From contig JACYXH010000310.1 in assembly GCA_026745465.1 (NCBI GenBank), positions 6,378,501 to 6,442,500 on the forward strand: a stretch of 64,000 nucleotides of DNA, in the 5' to 3' direction. This stretch comes from Lota lota. Its lineage: Eukaryota > Chordata > Actinopteri > Gadiformes > Lotidae. The notes under the pieces are model-generated. The model saw only the letters and a program-made list of their open reading frames with translations, had not been told where the DNA came from and searched no databases. Position 1 is the first letter of the stretch. Each line of letters begins with the position of its first letter. Made by a program: the position numbers and the translations under genes. Shown piece after piece: positions 18,301-32,500 of the stretch.

Positions 18301-18939
18301 GTGGTTTGATAGTAGATGCCGTTTATGTGTGATATTTTGCCACAGACGCAGTGGTTACATAGTAGATGCCGTTAATGTGTGATATACTCCCATCTGCTGG
18401 CGAATTGGTGCAATAAGAAAATTCATGTTAATTGACACTGTGACGTCATGGAATGAGATATCGACACCAAATTTTTATCACGTTTATTTTTTCGAGTTGC
18501 TGCTTCCTTCTGAAGTTGATTTGTGACTGATATAGTAATGTTCGATCATTTATATATTATGAATTTGCCATTTTTTACCCAATCATAAACAAATTAAGGA
18601 TTTAAACTCAGACAAGCAAACAGATCCTGAATCTGATATCCGTTTTTGTTGGGAAAGCCCTGGTTCTGTAGAAGATGATTTCTGAAGGTTTCACGAAATT
18701 TTCACTGTACAGCATGTGAAATAAGGCATATACACCAAGTTTCAGACATTTTCATCAATAGGGGCGGAGGGGCTGATCGTTTAATTTGACCTGATGTTAT
18801 AGCGCCACCTATGCGCAATTCGCCGGCACACTTTTTCGAGACCTGCTTACTCCGGATATGTATAAATCCCCCAAATGTGAGAACTTTTGATTACTCCAAG
18901 AGTAACAAAGACTTATTTTCTGCGGCAACTCTTGTAAAC

Positions 18940-19070
18940 GGATATGACGCAATCAAAAGACGAGTGGCGGAAGCCTCCCAGCAAACACCAATAGCGCGCC
19001 AAATTTGTGAAAACGTGAACACCGGGGTAGAAAAACAGCTTAGAGATAGTGCCTCCAGAAAGTCCACAAG
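18940..19070 (+). promoter_or_regulatory. chek1: Probable chek1 promoter and 5' UTR exon
   Basis: A good donor (CACAAG|GTAAGA) at 19070/19071 ends a likely non-coding first exon. The coding start lies after an acceptor at 19296. The transcription start is not visible, so the left limit is a guess. Confidence 0.5.
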
Positions 19071-19297
19071 GTAAGAACTGCAATACAGAAATAACATGCA
19101 TAATAAGATCACTATAATACATGTCAGATTGATTTGGCATAGAGCGAGTTCGTTTTTAATCACACAGAACACAAAAACAGACACGGTCGTTTAACGTTAT
19201 TCCAGCATTTCTAATCGGATTTTGCCCAATTTTAACACACTCATGCATGAAAGTTTGACAGCTTGTTGATACTAATAATTATATTATAATTTGCAGA

Positions 19298-22200
19298 ATG
19301 GCAGTGCCTTTTGTGCAGGACTGGGACCTCGTACAGACTCTGGGCGAAGGAGCGTATGGAGAGTATGCGTTTTTGCTTGCTTGCGAGCACTGTTTCTATC
19401 ATCTGTTTTGGGTGCTTTTGCCCGTGTACTGGTTTGCCTTTGGGTCTGAAATGTGCTATATAAATACATTTTCCTTGCCTTGCATATTCATCGTGCACAC
19501 TGTCTTTATAATCACTTTTAACTTAAGCACATTCACATTGATTCCTGTGTTCGGTTGTCTTCCAAGAGTTCGGTTAGTTGTGAACAGGCACACCGAGGAA
19601 GCGGTGGCGGTGAAGGGGATTGACACCTCTCAGGGTAAAGAGTGTGCTGACAATGCTAAGAAAGAGGTCTGCATCCACAAGGTTGGTGTTTTATTGGCAT
19701 GTTGTGTTTCTCACTTCAGAAGTATGCTGCCTGTGCTGACGCCACTCAAACTGTAGTTTTTGGTTACAACGAGTACTGAAAAGCAGAAAACAGAAATGAA
19801 GAAAAACATCTTGTCAAAAATCGTAAATCAATACGGTCGTGATTTCAGAAGGAGTTGTGATGTCCGCAGTCCATCAAATAGAAAACTAAATTAAATTCAA
19901 CATTTTGATACAATTGCAGCAGGAAAACGGGGCTCTCTGCATCAGTCTTCTCTATACATATTACAATAATGTATGTCTAAATGATACATTGTCTATTTTT
20001 AACTCCCGAAATATTGCTGAATCACAAATTAACAATAATATACAAAGCGTTGATATGGAATAATGGGGATGTTATTGTTATTATCATTGATATTTATGTA
20101 TACATGTAACACTGTGTGCTACTCAACAGGTTCTTAGTCATTCCAACATTGTGCGTTTCTTTGGTCATCGGAAAGAAGGTCCCACTGTCTATCTATTCCT
20201 GGAGTATTGTTCTGGAGGGGAACTATTCGACCGCATAGGTGAGAAAGCCGGCAGCTAGGGCCCTCTTGTTCCCTGTTCCCCCAGCAGCCTCTGAGCACAA
20301 TACACATTCAATCAAACTTTATTTATATAGCCCTTTTCGCACAAAACAGCAAGACTAATTGCTAAGTAAGGGGACCTTGATTGAGGAAGATTACACATTA
20401 CTTGATTTAGCAGAAAGGATTGATTTTGTTCTCCAAGCACCGTTGTGATCCGCTTCTGCCTGCCACCACCTCATTGGTCCTAAAGCTTGTTTGTGTTGTC
20501 TTGTGTTGCTAGCCAACCACAAAGAACGCTCCAGTCGAAGTTTGCCACCTTTTAATGTCCTTCTCTTGTCTTCACTCCAGAACCTGACGTTGGAATGTCG
20601 GAAAAAGACGCTCATCGTTTTTTCCAGCAGCTGATCGCAGCTGTGGTGAGTTGCGGAGGCTTCTACTGTTTGCATATTTCCACTTGTTTTCTCCTTAGTC
20701 TTTTCCCTCTTATTTTACCTACAGTTAATAATTTAATAGATGCTTAACCCAAAGCGACTTGCAAGTGATGCCGAGCACAATTCAAGTTTTAATATAAAAT
20801 AATTGTATCTGTAACATTTTCCTGAATGTCCGTTTTACCCTAATCCTCTTCAAGGAGTACCTTCACAATATTGGCATCACCCACCGAGACATCAAACCGG
20901 AGAACATTCTGTTGGATGACAAGGGTGAGAGACTGGGCTTTGAATGTGACAACGCATGCTTCATTTAGATTTTATTATGAAATGTATGCATCCCTTTTTC
21001 TTTTTCTTTTTTTTTTACCACAGTTTGTCTTTGTCCTTTTTTATTTGTCTAAAACATTATTTACTTATTATTACATTTCTTAGATAACCTTAAGCTGTCA
21101 GACTTCGGCCTGGCCACCATGTTTCGTCACAAAGGGCGGGTGCGCCTCCTGAACAGGCTCTGTGGAACGCTGCCTTACTTGGCACCGGAGCTCCTCGGCC
21201 AATCAGAGTTCAAAGCTCAGCCGGTGGACGTGTGGGCCTGCGGTATCGTACTGACAGCGATGCTCGCTGGAGGTAGGTGGCAGCTACCAACTACTCGTTG
21301 TAGTTTGAGGGACAGGCGGCTGTGGTGGTTGCGAGAAGGAGTAGCTAAACTCTTACTGGTGCATTAGACTTTTCCATAGCATGTGTCACTGCTTTATTTT
21401 TTCAGGATTTCTTGCATAACGTCTCCCAGTGGTAGTTGAGTCAAGGCCTCTGAAACGCCACATTATCACTGGTTTGGAAAATGTCTTTCTTAACTCTTTA
21501 GGTTTACAGTTGGCACACATAGCTTTCCTGATTTCAGTTTGTGGACCTGGTGTTGGAGTCTGAATTATATAATATTTATTTATTTTATGATTTGCATTAA
21601 AACATTTCTATATGTATGTACCCCCTAACCAAACCAGTGGACTTCAAAGAGAGATTTCCTTTGCTATGGTTTCAGAGTTGCCATGGGACCAGCCCAGTGA
21701 AAGCTGTCAGGAATATACTGATTGGTTACAGAGGAAAACATACCTGCCACCATGGAAGAAGGTCCCACCAAGTCCTCTTGGTAGGTCTATGTTTGTATTT
21801 ATTAACGGCCTATATGTGGCTAGCGGTTTATGGATACAAACACATTCTAGGTCAATGGGAAAACTGATTTCATTATTGTAATACAAAGGAAATACATGTT
21901 TTCTTCATTTGGTTAGGAATCTAAAATCGAAGGATTAGTAACAGATTCGTAACAGATTTTTCACAGTACCGGTATATGTATGATTATGCACCACATATCT
22001 GGATCAAACTTCCAGAACATGTGGAGCCTGCCTCAACACTTCAGGGCTTTTTGTTCTTTTCATTTTTATAAAATGTAATTACTGTCTAATATTACTCTGT
22101 TAATTATTCAATTAACTATTAACCAATTGATTTATTCACTTAAAGGTTTGTTGTCCAAGTTGTTGTTGGCCAGTCCAGGGGAGCGCGTCACCATCTCGGA

Positions 22201-24880
22201 CATGAAGAAGGACCATTGGTTTACTACAGGTACGCACAGGCGACGGCACAGGGGCACATAAAAAAAAAATAATAATAAACCTGTCAATCAATACGATGTT
22301 CCTCTGTAGGTGGAAAACTCCCGTCTGACTCTCATGGCTCTTCCAAGAAGATCCTTTGCACGGATTCTCGAAGCATCTCCCGGAACAAAAGGTCAGAGGT
22401 TGTCGTGTTTTGACTATCAATGGTTGCAGCCGACATTGTGTACTACATGTGTGTACTGTTTTCTGGCGTACTGTTGGTATGCAAGCCAAAAGTACCCTGG
22501 CCTTAGGGATGTCGCCGATGTTACCAGTGTTGGATACGCCATAGGTGTGATTTTATTCACACCGTCCCCACCATCATTTTGCTACTAAGATTGTTTTTAT
22601 AAATAAAATAGAATGTATTAAAGCAACATTAAGGCCTATTTGTGCCAGCCAGACTTTGTTATAGGGACACGATTGTTTTTTTGTAGTTCACTGTTGTCTC
22701 CCTCCATATTTATAATTATTGTGATTATTATTAGTACATTTGTCAAAACGAAAAGCGTTGCTAGCTAAAACGGCCGCGGATGTCAAGGAGACAAGGGGGA
22801 CATTCTTGATACTTTAATTTGCACTGACTGTACAACACCGCACATCTAACACGGTCCCCCTCTAAGGTTTAACGGGCTTAGATGGGCATTCTATGGGTTA
22901 GTCTATGGTTGGGTTCTGTGTCTTGCGCCAGTTGCGCTGGTGCATGGATGTGTGTTATGCGCTCGGTGCATTGGATGGCGATTTAATGAATACACATACA
23001 ATAAGAATGAGGATAGTTAAAATGTTCCAAGAATATAGACCATTAATTTGTTTAATACAACTTGGGAAATTGTCCTCTATTTGTGGGACAGAGGGTTAAA
23101 TATTGTGACTGTCCAGAACAAATTTGGGACGCTTGGCCACCCTAAAATTAGAAACACAAAAACACCAGCTTAATAAAGGCTTCCTCTTATCGATAGATAG
23201 GCCTAATGACATTTAATCCGCTTCATCACATAGGCCAAATACATCACAAACATACGTAGCCTCTTAAACCTGAATGCGCTGTGCATGCCCTTCTAGGTTT
23301 AAAAGCAGGGGCCCTCTAGATGGAAACTACGGTGTTACTAGTAACCAGTGTTTTCAGAAGAAAATACTCCGGTGTGAAACTGTCCACACTGCTGCAACAC
23401 AACCTAACCTCCGACATGTCTGCTGTATGTCTCTGATCCTGTGCGGTCTTGTGGCGCAGCGATGACAGGATGTGGTTCTCCAGCTCCCAGCCGGACCCCC
23501 CGGCTCTGGGAGGGTGTGTCTTGGAGGCAGTGCAATCCATCGGTCCCGCAGATGGGCAGGCCAGCTTCTCCCAGCCCACCCGACCGGAACACATGCTGCT
23601 GGGAAGTCAGCTGCTGGGCACACCTGGAGCCAGCCAGGTAAACACTCACTCACTCACTCACTCACTCGCACACAGAACTAGGTATACACACAGATAATCC
23701 TGTGCTTGTGTCCGTTCCGGGGGTTTGCTCTTTCAATCAAACTTTATTTTCATAGAAATGTCATGAAAAACTGCCAAATGCTAAATGTTAATGAGGGACA
23801 TCAACAACGCTAAAATATCTGAAGGTTTACACCCTACTTGATGAAAGCTCAACTAAAAAGTGGTAGTATATTTAATATTATTCACTGAATTAGTCATGGT
23901 AGCTTTGTGGGTTTTCCCCATGCAGCTACTGTTTAGAACCAAGATGGCCGCTAGGTGAATTTGGCATAAACACTAAACCCTAAGTAGATCTTGGTCCACC
24001 CCTTGTGCACTGACGTTCTCTTCTGCCCTATAGACGCCCTGGCAACGGTTGGTGCGCAGAATGACGCGCTTCTTCACAACAAAGAACGTTGCCGATTCCT
24101 TCTCCGCCCTGAGGGACACCTGTGAGAGCCAAGGACTCGCATTCAAACACACCTGTACCAATCAGGTAATGTCACATGATTCATATACACCAATCAGGTA
24201 ATGGCATTTTCAATGCAGACCTCATCCAATGAGATGACCGCATGAGTCTTTAGCACCAATAAGGTAATTGGACATGACTCTTACACACGAGGCACCGATC
24301 GGGTAACTGGACATTACTCGTCAGGTCGCCAATCCGGTAACTCATCTGCAGGAGCTAGATTGCAGCATTATGGAGAGCAGGAAGCTGTACTCAGTCTGAC
24401 TAGTGTGTTCGACATCTAGCTGAAAGGTTCTGTGTTCGATCCCTGTAAGAAATTTGCCTAACCTGTACCTGCTGCTTCATGGCAAGTATTCGGATTCACT
24501 GTAAATTGCTTTGGGTACGTGTGCGTGTGTGTATATGTTTTTATGCTCAATGGCAGATAGTAGATGGTTAACACATTATTATTTTCCCTGCAGGTGACTG
24601 TTAGCACGCAGGATAAACGCAACAACAAGCTCATCTTCAAAGTCCATCTGTTTGAGATGAATCAGAAAGTGCTTCTGGAATTCAGACTATCCAAGGTTTG
24701 CTGGTCAATCAATGTATTTTTTTCATTTCATTTTGTGTGTTGCGTTTTTTTTTCTCATTTTTGTCTGTATCTCTCGGTTACCAGGGCGACGGTCTGGAGT
24801 TCAAACGTCTCTTCCTGAAGATCAAACAGGGGCTCAGTGACATCATCAGCCCTCAGAAGATCCCTCTACCAATCACATAA
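19298..24880 (+). CDS. chek1: Checkpoint kinase 1 (CHK1)
   Basis: Thirteen coding exons give 463 codons with unbroken phase: 19298-19362, 19567-19681, 20130-20238, 20581-20645, 20855-20924, 21084-21272, 21676-21780, 22146-22229, 22310-22391, 23460-23637, 24034-24165, 24594-24695, 24785-24880. CHK1 is the nuclear Ser/Thr kinase activated by ATR that restrains CDC25 and CDK activity after replication stress. Visible landmarks match the human numbering: glycine loop GEGAYGE, Lys38, HRDIKPEN with Asp130, DFG at Asp148, and APE. The regulatory linker keeps two SQ sites, SSSQP at 302-306 and SFSQP at 330-334, corresponding to the ATR targets Ser317 and Ser345. The KA1-like C-terminal part ([14 protein letters not shown]) is present. 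Start is the methionine of MAVPF, two bases after an acceptor. Human CHK1 is 476 aa; the shortening is in the linker, so a small extra exon between 22391 and 23460 is possible. Confidence 0.97.
24355..24520 (+). repeat. SINE-like element
   Basis: Head phrase GCTGAAAGGTTCTGTGTTCG (tRNA B-box-like), middle CCTAACCTGTACCTGCTGCT, and tail GGATTCACTGTAAATTGCTT. It lies in a chek1 intron. Confidence 0.65.
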
Positions 24881-25131
24881 CAGGTTCTTTTTGCCAGCGC
24901 TTGTGTTTTTGTGAGTATATGTATGTGCCAGTTTGACAGCGTTAATAGTTTTGTTTAAATATGTTTATATGGCTACCATGTATTTGATCAGTGACTGCAT
25001 AACACATTCTGTGTGCAGTGGAATTAGACAGGTTTAATGAGTTGTGAGTTGGTGAAGACACCATATCAACAGTGGATGTTAACCGTTGGGTAAAATAATT
25101 AAACAATAAGCAATCATCAGTATTCAGTCAC

Positions 25132-25137
25132 TTTATT
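25132..25137 (-). terminator. Poly(A) signal of the minus-strand IgSF gene
   Basis: AATAAA on the minus strand, about 155 bases beyond the stop at 25293. It lies inside the plus-strand chek1 3' UTR. Confidence 0.55.
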
Positions 25138-25188
25138 GTGGAGTGCGGTATTTTATGTAATATTGACCAACACTTGTACTGTGAACCT

Positions 25189-25194
25189 AATAAA
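25189..25194 (+). terminator. chek1: chek1 poly(A) signal
   Basis: AATAAA about 310 bases after the stop codon, followed by a T-rich stretch. Confidence 0.75.
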
Positions 25195-25292
25195 GATTTT
25201 TTTTTGTGTGTTTTTATAAACTCGTGTAGCTAACCTCTAAGCCAAAAAGAGAGTACAAAAATGTTTTTCAAGAGCACATTCTCTGGTGCCGG

Positions 25293-28200
25293 CTAGGAAC
25301 CTGTTGCCTTCACGGTAATTGTGACGTTGACGGGTTCGTCATCTCCAGTGGGCAGGGCATGGCTGTTGGTTGGCGGGTCCTGATCGAGGGTGGATGTCAT
25401 TCGTATAGGCGAGGCTGCTCTGGGCAGTGAAATGGCGGGAACTGGGAAAGAGTTGTGGTGAGATAAGACGGTCATTTATAACATTCAGGATTATGTGTTT
25501 AGACTCAACAGGGTGTTGAATGGATATTGGGAATTATTGACAAAGAAACAAACTTGACTAAAGAAGTTGCAAAACCTAGGCTTTGCATTGTATAAATAAA
25601 TAAATCCAAATATCTGAATACCTAAATGTATATTATATCCAAGGTTCATAACAGTTGTCACAACACATGCTAAATAATAATGTCCTATTTTGTAAAGTAA
25701 AAAAGAAATACAAATATAATCATTATTGGCGGTTATGGATCTAACGGGATAAAAAAAGCTGCTTCATACTACCTGGACTAGAACCAAAGTCGTCAGAGCC
25801 CTCTACGACCTCGTCGTCTGGGAAGTTAATGTTTTCCCTCGACTGGCTGTGCTGCCTGCATGGTGAGACCAAAACAAGACCGATTAAGGGGATCAATATC
25901 GCTATGAAATTTGTGATATTTCTGTGTAACGGGTACAAATACTCACATGCCGAACAGCATATCACGTAGCCCTGCGGGAATATTAACACGTGGAAAATGT
26001 CCATTAATGACATAACAAAAAGGTAGAATGTATTTTATGATAGAGGGACATGTTTTTTTTTATGTTCATATTAATTTATTCTTGATTATATTTTAACTTG
26101 TTTTTAGGTAGTTATGTTTTCTAGATTAGCAGCCTATTAGTCTAGATGTAGGTTACTCGTTAAAAATAAAATGCAGCTGTTTTGGGCATAAAAACAAATG
26201 TCAAAAATAACTGTTTTATAATAGGGGACTGACTCACGGGAATTGCGGTTGCGTAATAGGAACAAGAGTATCAGGATTGTAGCAATAGCTGCAATAATCA
26301 TTCCCCCAATGGCAGCTCCAATCACAGCAGGATACGCACTGAACGGTGGGTCCGCTGAAACACATCAAAGTTACCATTGCAACTATTTCAATGTTGAAAC
26401 AGAGTTGAAGAGACACCCTGCCAACAAGTCGTTGCTTTAGGATTATTCTTTAGAGCAGTCCACAACCCTCCCTGACGTAGCATTAGTAGGTGCTAAAGGC
26501 CTCAGTATCACTTGTCATTTTAATGTGACTTTTACCAGGCCCAACTGCAACCTGATCGCATTAACTATCAGGGCTGTACTTCTCACACTGTGACCAGATG
26601 AGCCAGACCACATCCTAAACCTGTGTTTATTATAATTTAATTTCTGTGATTCAAACGTGCCTCATCCTGCCGGTCCGGCTCTTGATACAACACAAAGTAA
26701 ACCTAAAAATTACCATCTACCTCTTTTTAAATAAATAACACTCAAGTTTTGTCAAATCTAGCAGCAACACATATGTGGCCACAGAATCCACAGTCAAGAA
26801 GCCAGTCTGCTTCCTATTCAATGCCTATCAGATCTGAAGTGTCTCATAGAAACGACAAGTGTACCCAGGACCTCGAATGATGCAAAGTGAAAAGCTCATT
26901 GACTGTTCTCCAGAGCCACAGTAGGCCTGCAGAGTGGAGGTCACACAGGGCGCATAGTGAGGAGGAGAAGACATGGGAGGAGGTGAAGAAGAGGAGAAGC
27001 AGTGGGGGGAGAGAGGATGAGGAGCTGTGGTGTGAGTTGTGAGGTGTTATTGAAATGTGTGTGTGTCTTTCACCTATGTAGATAACAAAAACAACAAAGA
27101 AAACAACTGGTTAGACAAGCATTGAATAAATGTTTTTTTGTGAACAGCAAGCATGGAAAAACAATAGTAAATAAAAGTAAAAAACAATAAATACAGTCAG
27201 ATAATTTATGCCAGTCCCCTTTATGGTGTTTCTATTCCCCCATAGGATTGCACTCTCTCTTTAGGTATGGTCCAAACTGTGCTAGTCTCCCCTTCCCCAG
27301 AGAGGGCGCCCACCCTCTCTCCCCGACCCCCCTCTCCTTACCTGGGGTCCGCTCTGCCGACGGGTGGCCCGCCGTGCGGTGATTAAGCGCCGTGACGCGG
27401 AACTGGTAGGTGTCGGTGGGGGCCAGGCTGCCCTGCGTGTGGCGACGCACCTCTGCCTCTGTCACCACGCTCGCCCGCCACTCTGAGAAGCTGCCCTCGT
27501 CCTTCTTGCCCCCCTTACTCTTGGCCGTCAGCCATCGGATCTCCAACAGGAAGCCGGTGAAGGCGGGGGTCTGCCCTCCGCCCCCGTCACCGTTGGTCTC
27601 TGCCCCTGCCTCTAGCCGCCACTCCAGGTCCACCTCGCCGCGCTGGCGGCTGCTGTATATCGCCCTGTGCAGGGTGACGTTGGGTGGCATAGGGTACCCT
27701 GGTACCACACACACACACACGCACATACAAACACAAATGCACACACAAACACAGGAACAAACAAGTAAAAAATGGGTCAGGAGGAGCCCACTGGATGCTC
27801 TAACAACTGGTGGGAGACAGGGTGGACGTTTATGGTCTAGAGCAGTTGTCAAACTATTTCTGATGAACCCCTTCCGAAGATATACCATATGTACCACTAG
27901 GGGCACGCATACCCACATTTGAGAAACACTGGTCTAGAGCGATTCCATGATTTGGTAGAAATAATTGGAATAAGATGAAGACAAATCAAGGACGCAATTC
28001 GTAAATTGATTTATGTTAGAGGCAGTTACGGTGAGGGCTTCAGTATTAACAGTTTGGTGTGGTTATGGTCACTCAGTGTGAGGATCTGGGGGAAAGCACT
28101 GCATCATGGGAATAGTCACGATAAAAGGGGTCTGTGTAGTTGCATCTGGTGGTGGAGTGTGTGTAAAGGTCACTATGGGGAAAAGCAGTTCGTACTTAGG

Positions 28201-29544
28201 ACCAATAAGGTGACAGCGATCTCAGCCCCTCCCACTGCATTGGAGGTGGAGCACCAGTACTGGCCGCTGTCCTGCGTCTCGTCCGCCTCGCGCACCGTCA
28301 GGTTGGCCCAGGCGGCCGCCCGCTGCAACTGGTACTTCCTGGGCACATCCAGCACCTCCTTCCTGTGGTTGTTGAACCAGGTGATCTGATTGGCCGGCGG
28401 GTAGTTGGCCCTCAGGATGCAGGTGAGCTGGACATCGTCCCCCTCGTAGACAGACACAACGCTGCGCTGGGTCACCAGCACCGGAGCCTCTGCGGGGGAT
28501 GGTGGGTGTGAGGGAACAGAAGTTAATATATGTCACTTGAATGACTTGCGTGTTCCGGGCGCATGCTTCTGAGTGCGGGAGTTTGGTGTTTGTGTACCTA
28601 GGGTCAACCTGCAGCTCTTGGGTTGCGCCATCAGCGGGTGTTGGGCACGGCAGGTGTAGGCCTGTCCACTCTGGGCGGAGCCGTGGCGGAGCACCAGAAT
28701 GTTGGAGTTCTCCTCCCCCGGCTGGCCCCCGCCGCTTCCCACGGGCCCATCCCACCATAGCAGGGCCCGCGGGACCCCCCCGTTCCACGAGCAGGACAGC
28801 ATCAGGTACGTGGTGTTTCGGGTCGCGATTGCGAAACACACTGGCTCTGCCGGCGGTGAATCTGGAGCAAAAACACAGCACGGTTGTGAATTGTGAGGTA
28901 CCTGGGTGTGATGTGATTGGTCGGTGTGCTCCGTGACACTCACAGGTGCGCATGCTGCAGTAGGCTGTGTGGTTGCTGGCGCGATGTGAGCCCTGGCAGG
29001 TGAACAAGGTGTTGTTTGATGCCCTCGCCACCTCCGGCAGAAGGGTTATGTTGTTGCTCAGTTGGTCTATTTCCTGTCCCGGGCCGGCTACTTCCTGGCC
29101 CAGGCCCAGCAGCTCTTGGGTCCAGTGGAGGGAGGGGGCCGGCAGACCCCCCGGCCAGGAGCACTGCAGGCTCAGGGAGCTGTGGTTCAGCACCGGCTCC
29201 ACCGAACACGACGGAGAGCCGTCCGGTGGGTCTGTAGGGACATAATACAGCGTGACACGGCAATGATGTGCCCTATGGGAGAAACAGGAAGTCCTAGTCT
29301 GAACCTGGTGAGGGTGAAGCAATGCAGGTAGCCTAAATAGGGGAAGTTCCGTGTGTTTATGTTGCGTCAGCTAAAGCAAACGGAAGGGCAATGATGACAA
29401 GCACAGACAACCATGAGCCCCTGCTTGTCATGGCTATGACATCATAGTTGTGACATCACACTGTACCTGTCTGAACCCCCAGAACCTCCTCAGCCCTCCT
29501 GCACATTCCTCCATGGTCCAAAGATCTGTCGTTTCCACTCTGCT

Positions 29545-29593
<49 letters not shown>

Positions 29594-32500
29594 CTTATAT
29601 CTGCCAGCTTGTCGATCTAGTTGTGGTGTTGTAGATATGGGATAGTTCGATTAACTGTTTTGAGTCAGAATGTGGATGGCAAACAGTGAAGGCATGGAGA
29701 CAAGATGGTACTGAACCAGAAGAGCTCGACAGGAAAAAAGAGAGTGGCGTAGAAACAGGAGAGAGAGAGTGGACTGGAGACAGTAGAAATAGTAGAGACA
29801 GTGGAGACAGTAGAAACAAGTGTTGATGACGAAGGGAACACCAACGCCTGCCTGTATTCCTCACTCCTGGAACTGCTCCAATAGCCTTTCAGAATTTTGT
29901 CAACATATTTAAGAATGAATTCATCATCTTTGCTCCTGATTTACATGATTACATGGTTATGTTTTGGTCTGTCCAAGAAGGAGGAACGGCTAATTGGGAT
30001 TCAGATGAAGAGGAGACACGGCTGGACGGTGAGGTCCAACGTCAAAAGGTCAAAGGTCAAATATCATGGGTGAGACTCACAGAAAACGGTCAGGTTGATG
30101 GCTTTTATGGAGATGGTGTCGAGCTGGGTGTTGTGTGCCAGACAGGCGTATTTGCCGGTGTGCGAGCGGAGGATCTTGTTGATGATGAAACTCGGGCCAC
30201 CGTTGACCTGGGAGTTGTTGTAGTACCAGGTGTACACGCTTGGAGGGTTGGACTGGGCCTGACACAGCAGCAGGACCGTCTCACGCTCCAGGGCAGAGTA
30301 TCCCCGATCCGTCAGACTGTACGGCGTCACGTCAATCTGGGGTATATCCGGACCAACTGTGGGCAAAGGCTTGATTTAGATATTTAAAAATCTTTTTTTT
30401 TTAAACTACCCTGATTGGTTAGGGGAATCTATCTTGCCTGTCAATCACATGAGCGCACACAACATTATCATAGCATTATCATTTTTCATGGCAGAAAAAC
30501 TAAGGGATTTTTTGGGGTTCTTTATTTTCAAAATCTTGCTCTCTCCTGTTATTTTCTTACCTTGCAAGGCAGCTGGAGTCTCAAAATCACGATCACGAGA
30601 GAATCCACCCTGCCTGGCTTCAATTCACGCGCTTGTGTCCGAACCACAGTGGTTCGGACCAATCAGTGTCCTTAGAGGAACTACCTGAGCTACGTGATAC
30701 GTGATCGACGGTGATAGACAAATGATTCATCCAGTCACCTGCCAATTCCTTCTTTTTTTTTAAAGTGTTTTCCCTTTACCAAACAGTTTCCAAGGGCGAC
30801 TTCCCAGATGGTGCTGTGTACCCATTTATCTGACGCATCAGGTTAGCTGCTTTCTGCTCCCGCGCTTTACAACTCTCCAATCTGACCTACATCCCCTTAA
30901 ATGACCCCTTATGACCTCAACCCTCGCACCCTGCTGGGCAGTGATATTTGATGGTGTTGTGAACTAGCCTTCCCAGAAAACAAGACATAGACATCTCTGA
31001 ATAGAGCTGACTCACAGACTACATCCATCAAGGCCCGATCCGAGCGCTCCAGGTTGACCGCGTTGCTGACCACGCAGCGGTACCAACCAGTGTGGTTCCG
31101 GTTCACGTTGGACATGATGAGCATGCTGCTGTTGCCCCGGGCAATCGTAGTGACAGGACTGCCAGGCCTTTCGTGTTCCCACTCATAGAGGATGGGTGAA
31201 GTCCCGTTTCCCAGGCCGCAGCGCAGCACTACCACAGATCCCTCCACCGGAGACGCATCGCTCAGCAGAACATAGGGCTTACTGACCGGAACTATGTCCA
31301 GGAGAGAATGTCATGCCGTGTATTTAACCCTTTTTCTCCAAAACATACACAATATTTATAATGCAATTTGTGCCTTAACGTTTACCATCCAATACCTAAG
31401 GATGCACCAATAATTAGATATCTTGTTGGTTAACGATATTAATAAGATACTTGCTGATACTGATACATTTTATCGCAATGACATCATCTCATCATCTTGT
31501 GAAATCAACAGTGGTTAGTTTTGCATGCAAGCACAGTCGCATTCTGTCGTCTTGTGTACTTTTATCGAGTCCTTATCTTACCGCGGACGGTGAGGCGTAC
31601 GTAGTAGTAGCGGAACTCAGGTCCGTCAGACGTCTCATAGAAGGCTTGGCACGTGTACAGGCCTTCAGCCGCCCGCGGCAGCTGGTCAATGCTGAGCGAC
31701 GCGCTGTGCGAGATCACCGCTAGCGAGCCCAGCGTAGCGGCTAGCTCCTGGATCCGCGGACCTTGCCCGAAGTTGTACACCACGGCCTTGATGGTGTCTG
31801 TGCCCAGCTTGGTGAAGCCCCAGATGTAAATGTCTGGTAAGGTGGTGCCGCACTCTAGGATCACGGCCATGTTCACCACGCCGTACACCTGCACGTCATC
31901 GTACACCACCTCCCCCGGGTTCAGGATCTTCACGGCTGGAGACGAGAGAGAGAGGGGGAAACTGCAGGGGGTCAATGACCGGATGCATGGTGAGCATTGT
32001 GTGCGTGTGTGTGTGCGTGTGTGTGTGCGCGTGTGCGTGCGCGTGTGCGTGTGTGTGTGCGTGTGTGTGTGCGTGTGACGTGCACAGGGGCGTTTTCTGT
32101 TACTGGATTGGTAACACGGTAACGCTGACAGCTTGCAAGACTTTAGTAGGTCAGTAAAGGGTAAATTTGACCAGGAACATGATGGGCTCTCCCTGGAATT
32201 AGATCTAGTTGCATTGTCTCCTTCCGGATACCAGACAGCGTTTGTTAACAGTCATAAACAAATGGCTATTATTACATAGTATTGCACGTTCTTTGTACTA
32301 CTGTGTGCTCCTGGTTGGAGTTCGGTGTACTACTGGATGTTCCTGGTTAATGGATGTGGAATACTCAAGCGCCAGCCATGACCGTCCACTTGTGAGTCTC
32401 ATGTGGAAGAAACTAGCGTGTAGTTCCTCCAACAGCTTTTTGGTGGTTCAACGATGGTCAATAAGAACACATGTGATTTAGCGTTATTAATAAATGTTTT

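Larger units (their letters stand above)
14796..18900. other. Spacer between the factor B-like gene and chek1
   Basis: No exon is supported. Contents: two inverted repeats (15014-15128), CA/CT plus poly-C (15373-15460), repeated GACGT motifs (16019-16038), duplicated blocks with tRNA-like pieces (16340-16906 and 17515-17800) and compound CA/CAGA arrays (17025-17520 and 17855-18300). The right end probably contains the chek1 promoter. Confidence 0.7.

Noticed and set aside
16859-18382. Long overlapping open frames of Cys/Val/Ser or His/Thr on both strands
   Set aside because: They are translations of the CA/CAGA arrays, open in several frames at once, with no splice or domain evidence.
28222-29322. 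366-aa open frame on the minus strand
   Set aside because: It is an alternative frame through two Ig exons and their introns; the Ig-coding frame is a different one with clean splice sites.
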